Assembly: GCA_033085395.1 (NCBI GenBank)
Contig: JANQBS010000046.1
Span: forward strand, 124,001-188,000
Reading direction: 5' to 3'
DNA from: Xanthoparmelia taractica
Taxonomy: Eukaryota > Ascomycota > Lecanoromycetes > Lecanorales > Parmeliaceae
Length of the DNA: 64,000 nt
Every line of letters starts with the position of its first letter. The first letter of the stretch is position 1. Below are positions 11,733 through 23,294 of the stretch, in pieces. The position numbers were made by a program, and so were the translations under genes. The notes below the pieces were generated by a model. The model was not told where the DNA came from, searched no databases, and was given only the letters and a program-made list of their open reading frames with translations.

Positions 11733-14700
11733 CTACTCGCCGCTCGTGCTTTTGCTCGTGCTCGTAGTGCTCGCAATTGTGCTCGTCGTGCTTGTTCTGT
11801 CTGGCCCTCTTCCGTTTCTCTTCTCCATGGACTTCGTCCTTGCGAACACCGATTTCTGAAATTTATTTTTGAACAATCCACTCTTTTCGGGGACGGGATC
11901 TTCCCTCTCGATGGTTACGGGCTCTTCCTTCTTGATCTTGCAGAACAGAGCGGCGCAATTGAATTGGTCTCCGTTGTGATCATACAAACGGAGGTGACGA
12001 TACCCTTGCTCAAGGCTGCTCAGCTTTGCTGTGAATGTAGCCAGTGGATCTGCATTGGGGTTTGTATTGAAGTTTCGCCCGTCTGGCGAATTCCATACAG
12101 TCCATCTTACAAACACCAGGCTAGGATACTTGGTTTCCAGCGACAACTTGAAGCTGTCATTGAAGACGGGATTGAACCCGTTGGCTTGCACCACACGTGT
12201 GCGTCTACGATGTGGTGATCCGATGCCAGACATGCCGTTGCGTGCGGAAGCGTCAGAGCCTCCTTCACCAGAAGCGACGCCCTTGGCTTTGTCTTCGGCG
12301 CTGAACATCTCGATCTCAACGTAGGGATCAAGTAGAGCATCTGGTGCTACTCCTCGAGGTCGAGGGAGTTGTTGAGCAGATATAATGTCGACGGAGAAGC
12401 GAATTAGTTTCTTCTGGATGCGGCCAAGACCATGGATGGAAGGTTCTGATATCTCTTCTTCTAGTGACAGTGGCTCCCTTAGTTCTCTTGGCTTTAGGAC
12501 ATAGCCAAGCTTATCGGACCCACTAGCAAACATAGCTTCGTTCATCTGCATCGGAAGATCATAGGTCTGCCAGTTCAAAGCCATCATTTGAACTCCACGC
12601 CTCCAAAACACTAGCGGATCAGGGTTCGTCGATTGTATTCGATAACCTGACGGGTATACGCGCATGAGATAGCGCATGTTGTGCTTTTCAAGCTGTGCCT
12701 TCGTGTCAGAGACTTTGCAAAGGCTCTCGAAGCGACGTTCCCCAAGCGAAAAGACATGATTATATCCCTTGCTCTCAGGCAAAGTAAAGCTTTGGAACTT
12801 GAAGCCTCGGGTGTAGACGCCGAGGTTGCCCAAAGCTTTGGTGATTTTGCTTTTGCGCTGCTTGAAAGAGCCGCTTCTCTTGAGGCGAACACTGTCAGTG
12901 CGTCCAGTATCACTTTCTTCACTGGCGCTACTGATACTTGTCGCTGTCATTGAGCCTCGAGGGCCCCACACTGAACCATTTCCCGGAGGACTCACTGATG
13001 GCGTACTGGACAAATTGGGCGTACCTGGTATGGCAGAGTTGTCGAGGATTTGAGGACGCGACCAGGGAGAGCTGAAACTTCGGTCGCGACGACCAGCAGG
13101 TAGACCGAGGTTGATATTTGAGTCCTTCCCAGCCTTGACTTTGACCAGTATCCTATTCCGGAGGTCTTCTGGTGAAGGTAATGCGTATGAGGGCGAAGTT
13201 AAGGGCTCACGAACAAGTTGCTCCCCAAGCTCCCTGATCATTATGTCGACCATAGCTTGTTGTTGCTCAGGATTGCAATGTACCTCGAGTGAGAGTATCA
13301 GAGGATATGGCGAGGACTCGAAGGCATACTTCCCAATGACCGAAATGCAATCAGCAAAGAGAACGCTACTCGTCATGGTCCGGCCATGCAGGACAATGGG
13401 GCGGCCGTCTTGTCCGTCCCAGCAGTCAATCTCCACACAGCGACAGGCGCGCTGCAATGCTCGGATGTAAGCTTCGGTGCTCGAGCTCCCCGCAAATTGC
13501 CGGCCCAGGAGGTACGTGTTATGCGAACTGGAAATGAAATATTCATTCAACGGTTTGTCGAACTTGACTTCCGGGACCTTGAAGTTTTGTATGTTGTTGT
13601 CGTGAGAACAAAGGAACTCGGAGAACGCTGCAAAGTTCATCTGGACCGAAGGGTCGTCCGCTGCGTCTTGACTTATCGCACCTTTGCTCGCCTGTCGCAC
13701 GTGTTTGTTGAACACTTTGACCCAGTGAGGGCGGTTTGCCTGGACATTGATACCTTGGGTTTCCCTTAGAAACGTGAGGAAGACGTCGAGAGAGACGCCT
13801 TCGCTGTTAGGATCAATCGACTTATAGATGTCTTTGATGTCAGGGCGGTACTTTAATCGACGAATGAAGTCCTTGAATTCATCAAAATTTAGGAATCCTG
13901 TCTTGTTGATGTCGGCTTTTTCAAATTGTGCACGAAGCATGTTCTTGGAACAGTGTATGTGGAAGCTGAGGCAAAGGTTTTCGACCCCTGAGAAGTCTAG
14001 ATTTTCCTCGTCATCACGATGAGGTGCGCCATTGAAAAGCTTGGCCATTTCGCATCTCCAATGACCTCTCAGTGTCTTCTCATTCAGACGAGACCCAGCC
14101 ACACCGTCCATAAGTTCATGGCGGTACCTTTGGAGGTCATCCAGGGTAGACGTCCACAACTCAAAGATCACTTGAGTGGGAGCAATGAGATGCATCGTCT
14201 TGACGGGCCTTCCTTTCGCTCGGTCCTGGTCGGCATAGATGATCGTAAACCAGCGGGACTCATATTCTGGTCCTACACCGCACGCCTCCCGGTAATTCTT
14301 GGCGTCACCTTGCAGGCGTATCTGTTGTATGTCGTCGACGTAGAATTGTTTTGACGCATTAGACGGGTCCCAAAAGACCTTGGCGGAGTTAGTATCTAGG
14401 ACGAACCTAAGGTCCTTTCGCTTCTTTTTGGTGACCTTGGTCAGAAGGGTGCCATGCTGAAGCTTCGAAGGTACAATTGGAGCAATACCACCTTTGGTCA
14501 GCGAGGGCTTCAGGGATGCGGTTCCATTCCCAAGACCCAAGCTGTCCAGACTCAACCCCAATCCGTGAACCGGCTCTGGGTCTTCTTGGACATCCTCGAT
14601 ATCTGCTTCAAAATCATTGTCGATCATGTCTGCATCCGGTTCGACGCCGATTTTGCTGTCACTTCTGCGGCGCAACATGACAGGGCCAGAGCTGCGATCA

Positions 14701-15122
14701 CGGTTTGACAGGTGTTTCGATGACGGGCGGCGACGCAATCTGTTTGCTGCGCCTCGCGATATCCTGCGTATCAATCCCGGTGACTTGCTTGCGGCCATAG
14801 CTTCACTCATGGCACTGTGGAACTTTGGCGGCGGTGTCTCAAGGGTAGAGTCGGGCAATTGCAGAGGCGTAGGCAAGGAATCGGAAGGGACGTTGCGGCC
14901 CCGTGGGCCCTCGGGTGATGATTGTAATGAGAGTGTAGCAGGGCTTGCTGTTGACGAGGGTCGATTAGGTGTAGCTGCCGAGGCAGGAGTCGCGGTCAAC
15001 GGGACAGTCGCATTGATGTATTGCTTGGATGGGGGCTGGACCGAGGGCGTCGGAGTCGGAGATGGCCAGCATCTTTTACTGCTTGTCATGCTCGGTGACG
15101 AGGTTGTAGCAGTGGGAGTCAT
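11733..15122 (-). CDS. PLC1: Phosphoinositide-specific phospholipase C
   Basis: This enzyme cleaves PI(4,5)P2 at membranes to diacylglycerol and inositol trisphosphate. It is one uninterrupted 1129-aa frame from an ATG at 15122. Residues 1-215 are Ser/Pro/Thr-rich and disordered. A PH-like domain spans about 222-345, and an EF-hand region lies around 385-460 (EKADINKTGFLNFDEF). PI-PLC X spans about 516-665 with the two catalytic histidines at 534 (SSSHNTYL) and 579 (VLHGRT). A Ser-rich X/Y linker follows, then PI-PLC Y at about 757-885 (NPDPLVFWRRGVQMMALNWQ) and a C2 domain at about 905-1030. The C-terminal tail is basic and ends in a Ser/Thr run. The domain order is that of delta-type fungal PLCs, and all key residues are present. 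An intronless 3.4-kb gene is unusual beside its intron-rich neighbours. Confidence 0.97.
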   Translation of the reverse strand: MTPTATTSSPSMTSSKRCWPSPTPTPSVQPPSKQYINATVPLTATPASAATPNRPSSTASPATLSLQSSPEGPRGRNVPSDSLPTPLQLPDSTLETPPPKFHSAMSEAMAASKSPGLIRRISRGAANRLRRRPSSKHLSNRDRSSGPVMLRRRSDSKIGVEPDADMIDNDFEADIEDVQEDPEPVHGLGLSLDSLGLGNGTASLKPSLTKGGIAPIVPSKLQHGTLLTKVTKKKRKDLRFVLDTNSAKVFWDPSNASKQFYVDDIQQIRLQGDAKNYREACGVGPEYESRWFTIIYADQDRAKGRPVKTMHLIAPTQVIFELWTSTLDDLQRYRHELMDGVAGSRLNEKTLRGHWRCEMAKLFNGAPHRDDEENLDFSGVENLCLSFHIHCSKNMLRAQFEKADINKTGFLNFDEFKDFIRRLKYRPDIKDIYKSIDPNSEGVSLDVFLTFLRETQGINVQANRPHWVKVFNKHVRQASKGAISQDAADDPSVQMNFAAFSEFLCSHDNNIQNFKVPEVKFDKPLNEYFISSSHNTYLLGRQFAGSSSTEAYIRALQRACRCVEIDCWDGQDGRPIVLHGRTMTSSVLFADCISVIGKYAFESSPYPLILSLEVHCNPEQQQAMVDIMIRELGEQLVREPLTSPSYALPSPEDLRNRILVKVKAGKDSNINLGLPAGRRDRSFSSPWSRPQILDNSAIPGTPNLSSTPSVSPPGNGSVWGPRGSMTATSISSASEESDTGRTDSVRLKRSGSFKQRKSKITKALGNLGVYTRGFKFQSFTLPESKGYNHVFSLGERRFESLCKVSDTKAQLEKHNMRYLMRVYPSGYRIQSTNPDPLVFWRRGVQMMALNWQTYDLPMQMNEAMFASGSDKLGYVLKPRELREPLSLEEEISEPSIHGLGRIQKKLIRFSVDIISAQQLPRPRGVAPDALLDPYVEIEMFSAEDKAKGVASGEGGSDASARNGMSGIGSPHRRRTRVVQANGFNPVFNDSFKLSLETKYPSLVFVRWTVWNSPDGRNFNTNPNADPLATFTAKLSSLEQGYRHLRLYDHNGDQFNCAALFCKIKKEEPVTIEREDPVPEKSGLFKNKFQKSVFARTKSMEKRNGRGPDRTSTTSTIASTTSTSKSTSGE

Positions 15123-17216
15123 GTTTGGATTACTTGGAGCGAATATTCACTGGCTCGCTTCGGGATGGGGGTTGCAAGGGTTTTCGTGACGTTTCGAACG
15201 GTTTCGGAGGGTGGTGTTGGAGAAGGTTTAGTTGCGCGGTAGACGACGGGGAAGTTTGATAATTGGTGTCTCCATCTTGCTTATCCCAGAGGAATGGCAA
15301 GGTTCGTCCAAGAGAGGAAATTCGACTGAGGCAAGAAATCGCGCTATGCTTATGCAAGGCTGCGGTGGGCCTTCATGACTGCATGGCAGCCTTCGGCTGG
15401 GAGGGAAGGTAAGAGGTGGGTTGCGCCGGGAGGGTGTAGGCCCAAAGAGGAGTGGCGTGCTTTTGACTGGCGCAGGTTGCAAGGTGATCGCGATTGACAG
15501 GGCGTCAAGAGGAAGAAAGTGAAGCGATCTTACGGGGGATTTTGGGAAGGAGATGGGGTTGCAGAGGGTCGGACGAGATGATGTGGCTCGATGATGAAAG
15601 AGAAAGGGGAAAATTGCAGGATGGTAGTAGAATTAATTTACGGTGGTGATGAAATAAACTCTCTCCTAGGACGGGCCCAGCGGACCAACCGACCAACGGT
15701 GAGCCTTCAAACTACTAAACTTCAGTAGTATAGAGTATGTGTGGGTGTGGGTGCGTGCCCACTGTGTAGGGATCAAGCTAGACGCCCGTTCTTTGACTTG
15801 GGTTATGTGACAAGGACTAAGGGATGCTTTGTGTTGAACTTGTGTGTGAGAGAGAGGAGGTAGAGATAGATCGGGCCGGGTGTTTGTTGAGGGATAGTAC
15901 CCAAGTACCCTTTTTAGTTACAGTGTTTGTGTGAGAGAGAAGCAAGCTGCTGCACTGCAGGCCCAGGAATTGCTTGCAGCCCAAGGCTGAAGGATTCACA
16001 AACCCGTCAGATTATTTCTTCTTTTTCTTTCTTTAATCATCTTGGCTTACACTGCGCCCAGCCCTCAGCCTCGCTTCCGTTTGACGAGGCTGCTCCACTT
16101 TGGGAGTAGGAGCGCTTCGGAATCTGAGCACGTCCACGCCGGATAATAATAAAAATCCCGCTCAAAAATTCGCCTTCAGTTGCAGCTAAAAACCTGATTT
16201 TCAGCATATTCGCAAAAGGCCACATATTTCAATTGTCCATTTGGGAGAGACCGAGAGAAAGGGGGAGGGAGGGGGGGCCAAAAGGAAAAAGGGAGAAAAA
16301 TAGAATAAAAAAGGTTTCAAGCTTCCGGCTTCAGGCCCCCCTGTCAAAGCGATTGAGTTTCTTACTTGTTCCTGATTCAGTGATTGGATTGCTTCAACAA
16401 CAAATAAAAAAGACACTTCCCCAAAACTTTAACGAGTTGAATTCAGAAGGTAAAAAAAATCATGATATGTGAAATCCGAGCAATACCGATGCCGTCCTTC
16501 CCGTGACTTGCATCATTATCGTTATTATTGTTATTCCTACATAAAGAAAAAAAAAAAAAAAAAGAGCAAAAAAGAAACCAAATCCTTTCTACCCTTACCG
16601 GCGCTATAAATTCACATAATGTCAGACAGCTGCAAGTATAGTGCACACACATCTCAAGTCATGCATCATTGCCCTAGGATCGTCAAAAAGATACAGGGAC
16701 AACGCATGTTGTTGCTGCAGGAGAAAAAAATATACTACTAGCGCTTGATCGCCCATGCAGTTCATGCACGACATTTCGAATCAGAAGCCACTCCCAATAT
16801 CCCACCCTCCTGGTACCCTAGAGCAAGGCGGAAACTAAAAGACAGGTCTCTAAGGCTCTAAGCCCGTCTCATCCTTGCAGCTTGCCATACATAACCCACG
16901 CGACCGACTCCCTCGTCACGGATTCCCCTCCCCAGCAGTTGCGTCTCGCCTGATCGCATCAAGCTTCCTGCTTCGTACATGCCCCATCTGATGCATCTTC
17001 CCTTTACGAAGTACCACACAACGGCCGTGCTCGGTCTTCCCGCCTTTACTCAACAATACTGGCTGGGAACAACAGAATCGATACAGTCAGCTGACGGACC
17101 TAACAGCTCACGCGGGTCAGGTGCGACGCCCAAAGGCTGTAGGATTATGCAGACCGCCTTTTATAGAATGACGGGATGTCTCGCATTTTTTCTCCTCCAC
17201 TCAATACCGGGTCGCA
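15123..17216. other. Intergenic region upstream of PLC1
   Basis: This is about 2.1 kb without a supported gene. It should hold the PLC1 promoter and 5' leader. It includes a purine-rich patch at 16250-16310 and an A-run at 16547-16562. Confidence 0.4.
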
Positions 17217-17426
17217 ATGTTCCGCTTCATCAGTTGCAGCATCGCTCTTGGCCTGGCGGCTGCTAGTCCCGCAATGGGCAAGCCGAAGGGCAAGCACGGC
17301 AGAATTGCGACTGGTGGCGTACAGGCCCAGTGCTATATGCCAAGGCCTCGACATCACGCATCTTTCCCTATGAGGCAGGGACCAAAGCTGCGCTGTATTG
17401 CCCGTCACGCCAATACGCGAAGATGA
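17217..17426 (+). CDS. Candidate small secreted protein (uncertain)
   Basis: A 69-codon frame opens with ATG and a plausible signal peptide (MFRFISCSIALGLAAASPAMG) followed by a basic, Cys-containing tail. It has no recognisable family. A second frame (17330-17824) runs on with several cysteines (ALYC, LPCEP, SSCIR, RIC). It could be joined by a 65-bp intron with a weak GTGGCG donor at about 17317 and a GCAG acceptor at about 17381. The extended version would overlap the 3' end of the FNT transporter coding region by 18 bp on the opposite strand, which counts against it. This may be an effector-like small secreted protein or chance. Confidence 0.25.
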   Translation: MFRFISCSIALGLAAASPAMGKPKGKHGRIATGGVQAQCYMPRPRHHASFPMRQGPKLRCIARHANTRR

Positions 17427-17806
17427 GGAGACGCTTTGACCTACCTTGTGAACCCAGAATCAAGCGATCCACGGAACACGTTGAAACTATGTGCAGGGCT
17501 CCGGATATGGAATCCCAATCACGCGTGCTCTACCACACGGAAGGGTCAGATGCCAAATGGGTACATGTTGTTTACGGAGGAACTCGCTTTCAGGCTATAT
17601 CACAAGCATTGAGCTCTTGCATCCGGATGTCAAGTGATATGCAGAGTCGGATATGCAAGCTACACCTCTGTTCACTCTCGCCCTGTCCTTGGCTGACTTC
17701 GACGTCTGGCTCTCGAGCTGAAGGCGCAAAAAAAGACACGTCTGCTAGACGCCCTTCTTACCTCCGATTTGCTCCAGTGCCAAACGTCCCTGTAGAGCAC
17801 CGGGCT

Positions 17807-19114
17807 CTAGACTCCTTCAACTGACTGACCCTCAATAGTCGATGCTGTTCCCTTCCTGTTGGTATCCTTTGCGGCAGTCAATTCCCGTCCAGGTCCGCTA
17901 GTCATCGTCTGATCTGAAGACGGTAGCGATGCGACACGGTTGGGATGGGCTTGCCCTGCTTCTTTCTCATTCACCATCCTCATTTCCTTCTCCTCTCGCC
18001 CGTTGACCGAATCTGGGATTGAAGTATGACGAGACAGGCCCCTCATCGGACCACCAGCCTCCATTGCGGAATCTAGGCCTCGAATATTGAACCAAATGTC
18101 GTCGCTTCCCTCCCCAGTCAGATACAAATACCAGTATATGCCTCCAACGAATAGACCGCCTCCAATAAGGTTGCCGAGGGTCGTTGGGATCATCGACTTC
18201 CAGATGTAGAGGCCAACGCCAATGTCCGGGTGACCATAAAAGATTGCCACTGGAATAAAATACATGTTTGCAATAACATGGTCTAGGCCAAATGCCACAA
18301 AGGTAAATGTGGGAAACCAAATTGCCAGTATTTTTGATGCTAACTTACGGGAAGAAATGGAGACATATACGGCAAAGCTAACGAGCCAATTCGCTCCAAT
18401 GGCTCGGCAGAATATCTGAACCCAGCTAGGAGTAAGACACTTCGCAGTTGCGAAATTGATTACCTCGGTGTGGTACGCAGGAATCTCGAAGACGCCACCA
18501 TCTGCACGCACTTGTCAGCAGCCTTTCCAACATTCAATGAGTGATACAAGACCTACATCCAGTAACAATGGCCATGAAGAAGAGTGTCCCGGCGAGGTTA
18601 CCCAAGAAGGAAGTAACCCAAACGTTGGTCAGACTGATGAGCGAAGATCGGCGGTGCAGAAAGGCTGTGAACATGAACTGCGAACGATCACGGACTGTCC
18701 GGCCCAAGGGAAGGATTCGGCTAGCGTACCATGACATTGCTGGTGAAGAGGTCTGAACCGCTAGGGACTATCATGATGAGCCCAACGGGAAAGAACAAGG
18801 CCGAGATCGTCCGAATGAGACCTGGTGCATTCTGCTGGTACCAGGGTGCTGCTTCGGTGGCCAACATTACTGCGCAGCTGTCGCAATGGTCAGAAGTGTG
18901 GTCATGTGTCGCGTAAAGTAACTGTCGGATTGGGCTTCGAAGGTGCTTTTGCGAGCCAGATGCCCGTGAAGTCGAAAACCTTGACTTACCCGAAGCCCAG
19001 CAAGGGGCCAGACATGAAGGAATTCCAGAACAACTTGTCCCATCTCATATGCGTCTTCCTGCATCCTATCCTTGAGACCAACTCGATGGTTTGCTGGGGA
19101 GTGAAGGCGTCCAT
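17807..19114 (-). CDS. Formate/nitrite transporter (FNT) family protein
   Basis: This is a pentameric channel-like anion transporter of the plasma membrane. Fungal members include the nitrite transporter NitA. Exons are 19114-18990, 18877-18730, 18677-18557 and 18501-17807, giving 362 aa. Joined exons give the expected FNT sequence: RWDKLFWNSFMSGPLLGFG, then NAPGLIRTISALFFPVGLIMIVPSGSDLFTSN (read in segments), GNLAGTLFF, TGYGGVFEIPAYHTEV, GANWLVSFAVY and FGLDHVIANMYFIP. Six hydrophobic segments are visible. A hydrophilic C-terminal tail of about 80 residues follows the last one. The first intron (112 bp) is long for this window. Three GATA sites lie about 265-285 bp upstream of the start, consistent with nitrogen control. 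Nitrite versus formate cannot be settled from sequence. Confidence 0.92.
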
Positions 19115-19378
19115 GGATTGGGCAGAAAGAGGCTGACAGTCTCTAGATGCAAGTGGAATGGAAGAAGAGAATCTAGTGGACCGGAGGGAAAGAGATGTAT
19201 ATGCCAGACGACATCACAAGTAGGATTCAAGGGCCAGACAGAGGGCTTCTCTGCCGGCATAGCTATGAAGATTGTGACCATGGCAATGGCTGAGGCATAC
19301 CAGGATCTTCAGTCTTAGCGAGCTTGTCCAAGAAAATTGGGCCTAATGGGATGGGAGTTTGAGGATTCTGCAATGCAA

Positions 19379-19398
19379 GATAAGGAGATAAGAGATAA
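19379..19398 (+). promoter_or_regulatory. Triple GATA-factor site cluster
   Basis: GATAAG at 19379-19384, GATAAG at 19387-19392 and GATAAC at 19394-19399 lie within about 20 bp. All are preceded by A, so each fits the HGATAR consensus of AreA/Nit2-type nitrogen regulators. They sit 265-285 bp upstream of the FNT transporter ATG. Confidence 0.5.
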
Positions 19399-20936
19399 CC
19401 GTTAGGAGTACCTAAGGCAAGTACTTCTACTTTATAACTAAAGTGTTCTAGCGCCCGAGGACCCTTAATCATCACACCACCACCATGCACTGAAGGAGGC
19501 AGCTGAATCTTGAGGTTATGCACGAGAAAATGTTTTCATCTTGAAGGTGCAAACAAGAGTCGTTCTGCGTACGACTACCTGTGGGCTCTTGCGACTACAG
19601 CAGTTGGATCCGGTTGTCATTTGACCAGGTGGACAAGCACTTGCCTATCTCGAAGGATCAAGCGATGAGGAAAAGTTGGAAAAGTTTCGCTGCCTGAAAG
19701 TCAAGGATCAATCTCTGAAATCGTAAAGGATCTTCCTTCTCCCGTCTTGATGATCGTGATTACTCACTATTCATTAGCATGAACCGTTTTGAGGCTTTGG
19801 TATAGGATCTACATCACCAGTAAATCGCACCGCATACATGCACCGTCGACAGCCGGTAAGTGCGCGTCCGAAGCTCATAAATAACATTGGTCCCGTACTC
19901 CCGGTTGAGATTTCTCTGCATACATTAGGAAAAATGCAGAGACAAAGCTCCGTACCACATCTGTTTGCATGCATTTGCCTCTTCTTATTTCCTTTTGACA
20001 CCTGTCATCTATCCATTTCCAGTAGCGCTATTGCCATTTGCTACCATGTTTTTCCACGGGGTGAGATCCGTATCGCTGAGCCTGACGCCCGATACTTGAT
20101 GTAATGCAAAGCCTAAAAGGGAGACATGCTATTGCTCGTCCAGTAGCCATTCACTAGTTCTTCTGATCCTCATTTGCCTATAATTTGACTGTTCTTTGGG
20201 TATCGTAAGATGACGATGCAGCCGCTGTACCCTTCTGTTTCTCTTCATTGCCGCCGCCCTGCAGTCGTTGAATGTGTGCTTATCTCTGCGGCAGACGATC
20301 CGCACCGGCCTTGCGTATGAATATAACAGCTAGCAAACCCTGGTCAATCAACTTTTCAACAGGAACCGATCACATTCGAGTCTTTTCTGCCAGAAACTTA
20401 GATTATGTCTGCCAATGGAGAACGCCGATCGCAGGGTCTAGCCGCTGCTTGGATTTTCAAATGTCATCATTTCTACCTTTACCACCATACCCTACACGCA
20501 TCAGAACCAATGCATGCATAGGCGCTTCTAGAAAAGCTTCAGAAGAGACGAAATACTGCTGTCGGCTTTCCCGCAAGACGCTCAAAGACTCTCATACGCT
20601 ATAACGAATTTGGGAGAATCGGCACCAGCACACTATGTATACCGACGGCACCTACTACAGTCGAGCCAGTCTTCCTTTCCCGTCTTGACTTCCATCAGTG
20701 AACCCAAAAATCCCCCATCAAATTCCAGTCAACGTGCTTATTTCCTACCGTTGTGTCCCCCCTGCCCCCCACACATGCTGCAACTAAACCCCCAAACCCC
20801 CACCCCAAAGCAACTCTACGTCTACACTAGCACTCATTCGAAAGCTGCAACCTTGGATTGAGCAGACAGAGCACGTAAGAGCGAGGAGAAAGTATCATGT
20901 TTATCCAGCTCTATGCATATTGACGGCCACTCCTGC

Positions 20937-22345
20937 ATCAATGATTACGTACATACACCCACCTACCTTGTCCATCTCTTTACCTAGCCTACCCACCTAA
21001 CCACCTACACATCTCCTCCATCTATCTGTCCACCCACCTATACACCTCCTCTATAGACCCACCCACCCACCTACACAATTCTCCTCTAACCACCTACCCA
21101 CCCACCTACGCATAAACTCTACCTTTACCTACCACAATGTCCACCACGAATGATCTCAACTCAGGCAAAGCTCAGTCTCATACTCGCAAGCAATCCCCTT
21201 CCTCTTTCCCCTGACTCCCTCTCTTCTTCCCCATGCCCCTCCCTCTCTCATCCTCGTCCTCTCCCCCCCCCTTCCCCGCGATCCTCCATATTTCCTTCCC
21301 TCTCCCTCCTCCACAGTTTCCCCCTTAGAGCAGTCCGTCCAACAAATCAAAGCAAAACACAACCCCGGCACACATAAGCCCAGCGGGAAACACGGAACCC
21401 AGCGCGAAAATTCATCACTTCCTAGTGCTAACGATGGCGAAGGAACATCAGTTCGCCGATACTGCTTTTTGATAAAAGAGACGGCTTTAGATCCTCTTTC
21501 TTGCTCTCTCTCCTCCTCCTTCTCCTTTGTTACTTTTTTTTTTTCTCTCTATTTTTTCCTCTCCTCCTCTTCCCCTAAATCTCATAAAAATATAATCCAC
21601 CCAGCTATCTAAATCAACATAACAGAACCAAACCCAGGCACACAACCCAACCCAAGCGAATATACGGCACGGAATTCAGCACGATGAGTCCATACCTATG
21701 CCTCCTAGCGCTAACAATTGAAATATTACTTCGTCAGTGCTGCATTTGAATAAAAGAGAGGGCTTTAGATCCTCTCTCTTCTCTTCCCCCTCAGTTTTCC
21801 CTCTTTCTTCTTCTTCTCCTTCTCCTTCTTCTCCTTCTTCTTCTCCACTGCCTATTTCCCTATTCCCCCGTTTTCCCCTTAACGCCACGAAAGAAATATT
21901 CCGCCTACCCAATCTACCCTCTTTCTCCTTCCACCTCCGTCCCATATCCATCCCCCCCCCCAAAAGGGAAAGGAAAGAAAAAGGCACACCACCTACCCAA
22001 GCAACACAACCCAACCCAACAAACATAACCATATCAAATGATGCAAATCCGCCCAAATGCAACCTACCTAACCCAACAAGAAAAACACAACAACCCAATC
22101 CAAACACACTCCAATCCCCAGCCAGGACACACACAATCTCAACCCCCCGGCACGACAAACCAAACCCACACCAAAAGCCACCCAAATCCACCCAAATCCA
22201 CCCAATCCACCCAACCAAAGCAAACCCCACCCAATACCCAGTGCACACACCACGGCACAAAAAGCAAAAAAGCCCGAGTGTAAAGCACACATTTCCCCTC
22301 CTTCCCCCCACCCCCCCTCTACCCAACCCAGCCCCAGCCCCATGA
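20937..22345. repeat. Long pyrimidine-rich low-complexity tract (+ strand)
   Basis: For about 1.4 kb the plus strand is dominated by C and T (with A) and nearly lacks G. Examples are CCACCTACCCACC-type units at 20970-21110 and TTCTTCTCC-type units at 21795-21850. Several spurious long ORFs arise here. Confidence 0.7.
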
Positions 22346-22364
22346 GCAAGCAAGACACGCTTCT

Positions 22365-22690
22365 GAACGGAACGGAACGGAATGGAATTGACAGGAATTG
22401 ACAGGGAAGGAAAGGAACAGCAGACGCAAGAAAGGATGAAGACAGGGAGAAGAGAGGAGACGAGAAGAGAAGAGAAAGGAGGAGAAGAGAAGAGAAGAGA
22501 AGAGAAGAGAAGAGAGGAGAAGAGGGGATGGAGGTGTTGGGCGACATGGTCTTCTTCTGACCAGAGGAAACAAACGAAAAAGGGCGCAGGGAAAAGAAAG
22601 AGGGATAGATGGAGGGTTGGCGTTAAAAAGGGTCAGAGGCAAAAATTCTACTATTTTCATCAAGTGTACGAGGACAAGAGATTGGCAAAG
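22365..22690. repeat. Purine-rich tract with GGAAC and AGAGAAG units
   Basis: Immediately after the pyrimidine tract the plus strand becomes G/A-rich. It begins with GGAACGGAAC repeats at about 22368-22385 and continues with AGAGAAGAG repeats at about 22445-22520. The pair gives an abrupt strand-skew inversion. Confidence 0.7.
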
Positions 22691-23294
22691 CTTGCATGAA
22701 TAAAAGGTATCTAGCCTAATTGTATGTTCAAGAAGCTATCCATCTCTCTAGCTAGCACTCTGTCCTCGTGAGTCATGGTACCCCAAGTCAAGTACATCTC
22801 TGCAATGACTGCAGCACACGCTCAACTCCAGCCGTATCAAGGTCGCCACCTCCTCCGTCCCTTACCACCCTTTCTCTCCCATCATTTTTCGCATGTCTCC
22901 CAACAACCGACATAAAAGACGCCTACCCCTGGTCTATGCCAGCAAAGAATCGAACCCGGATGCAGGCTAGCGCTATCCAGGTGTGAAAAAAGGGGTCTCA
23001 GCGAACGAGCTGCCGGAACCGTGGGCCTCGAGCAGAAGGTCTTCAGGGACAATGAAGTGAAATTACAATCTTGTAGTGTAGAGACAGTCGAAAAAGTCGT
23101 CAAGCAGCGAGCCAAACCGGTTTGATATTGGATGCTGGTAAATAAGTCGTAAAGGGCGTGCAATAGTAACAGTATGACCGTGTGATTAGGCAAAGATGCG
23201 TCAAGAGTGTTCCTTCCATGGCCGCCCCGGGATCTACCCGTCGTGAAGGACAGTCGACGCATCCACCATGGCCCTGAAGCCTGAGTATCTTGAA

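Larger units (their letters stand above)
19115..23294. other. Gene-free region with pyrimidine/purine tracts
   Basis: This is 4.2 kb between the FNT gene and the disordered protein gene. The first part holds the FNT promoter with its GATA cluster. From about 20.6 kb it becomes increasingly C/T-rich, then switches to G/A-rich near 22.37 kb (listed separately). Long open frames on either strand here are products of base skew, with no family features. Confidence 0.5.

Noticed and set aside
21676..22353. Long minus-strand open frame (225 codons) and a matching plus-strand frame
   Set aside because: Both are products of extreme base skew: Gly/Val/Cys/Leu-rich on one strand, Pro/Asn/Ser/Thr-rich on the other. 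Neither has family features.
22940..22985. tRNA-like B-box (GGTTCGATTC on the minus strand)
   Set aside because: The flanking bases do not form a T-arm or acceptor stem, and no matching A-box or anticodon arm is present.
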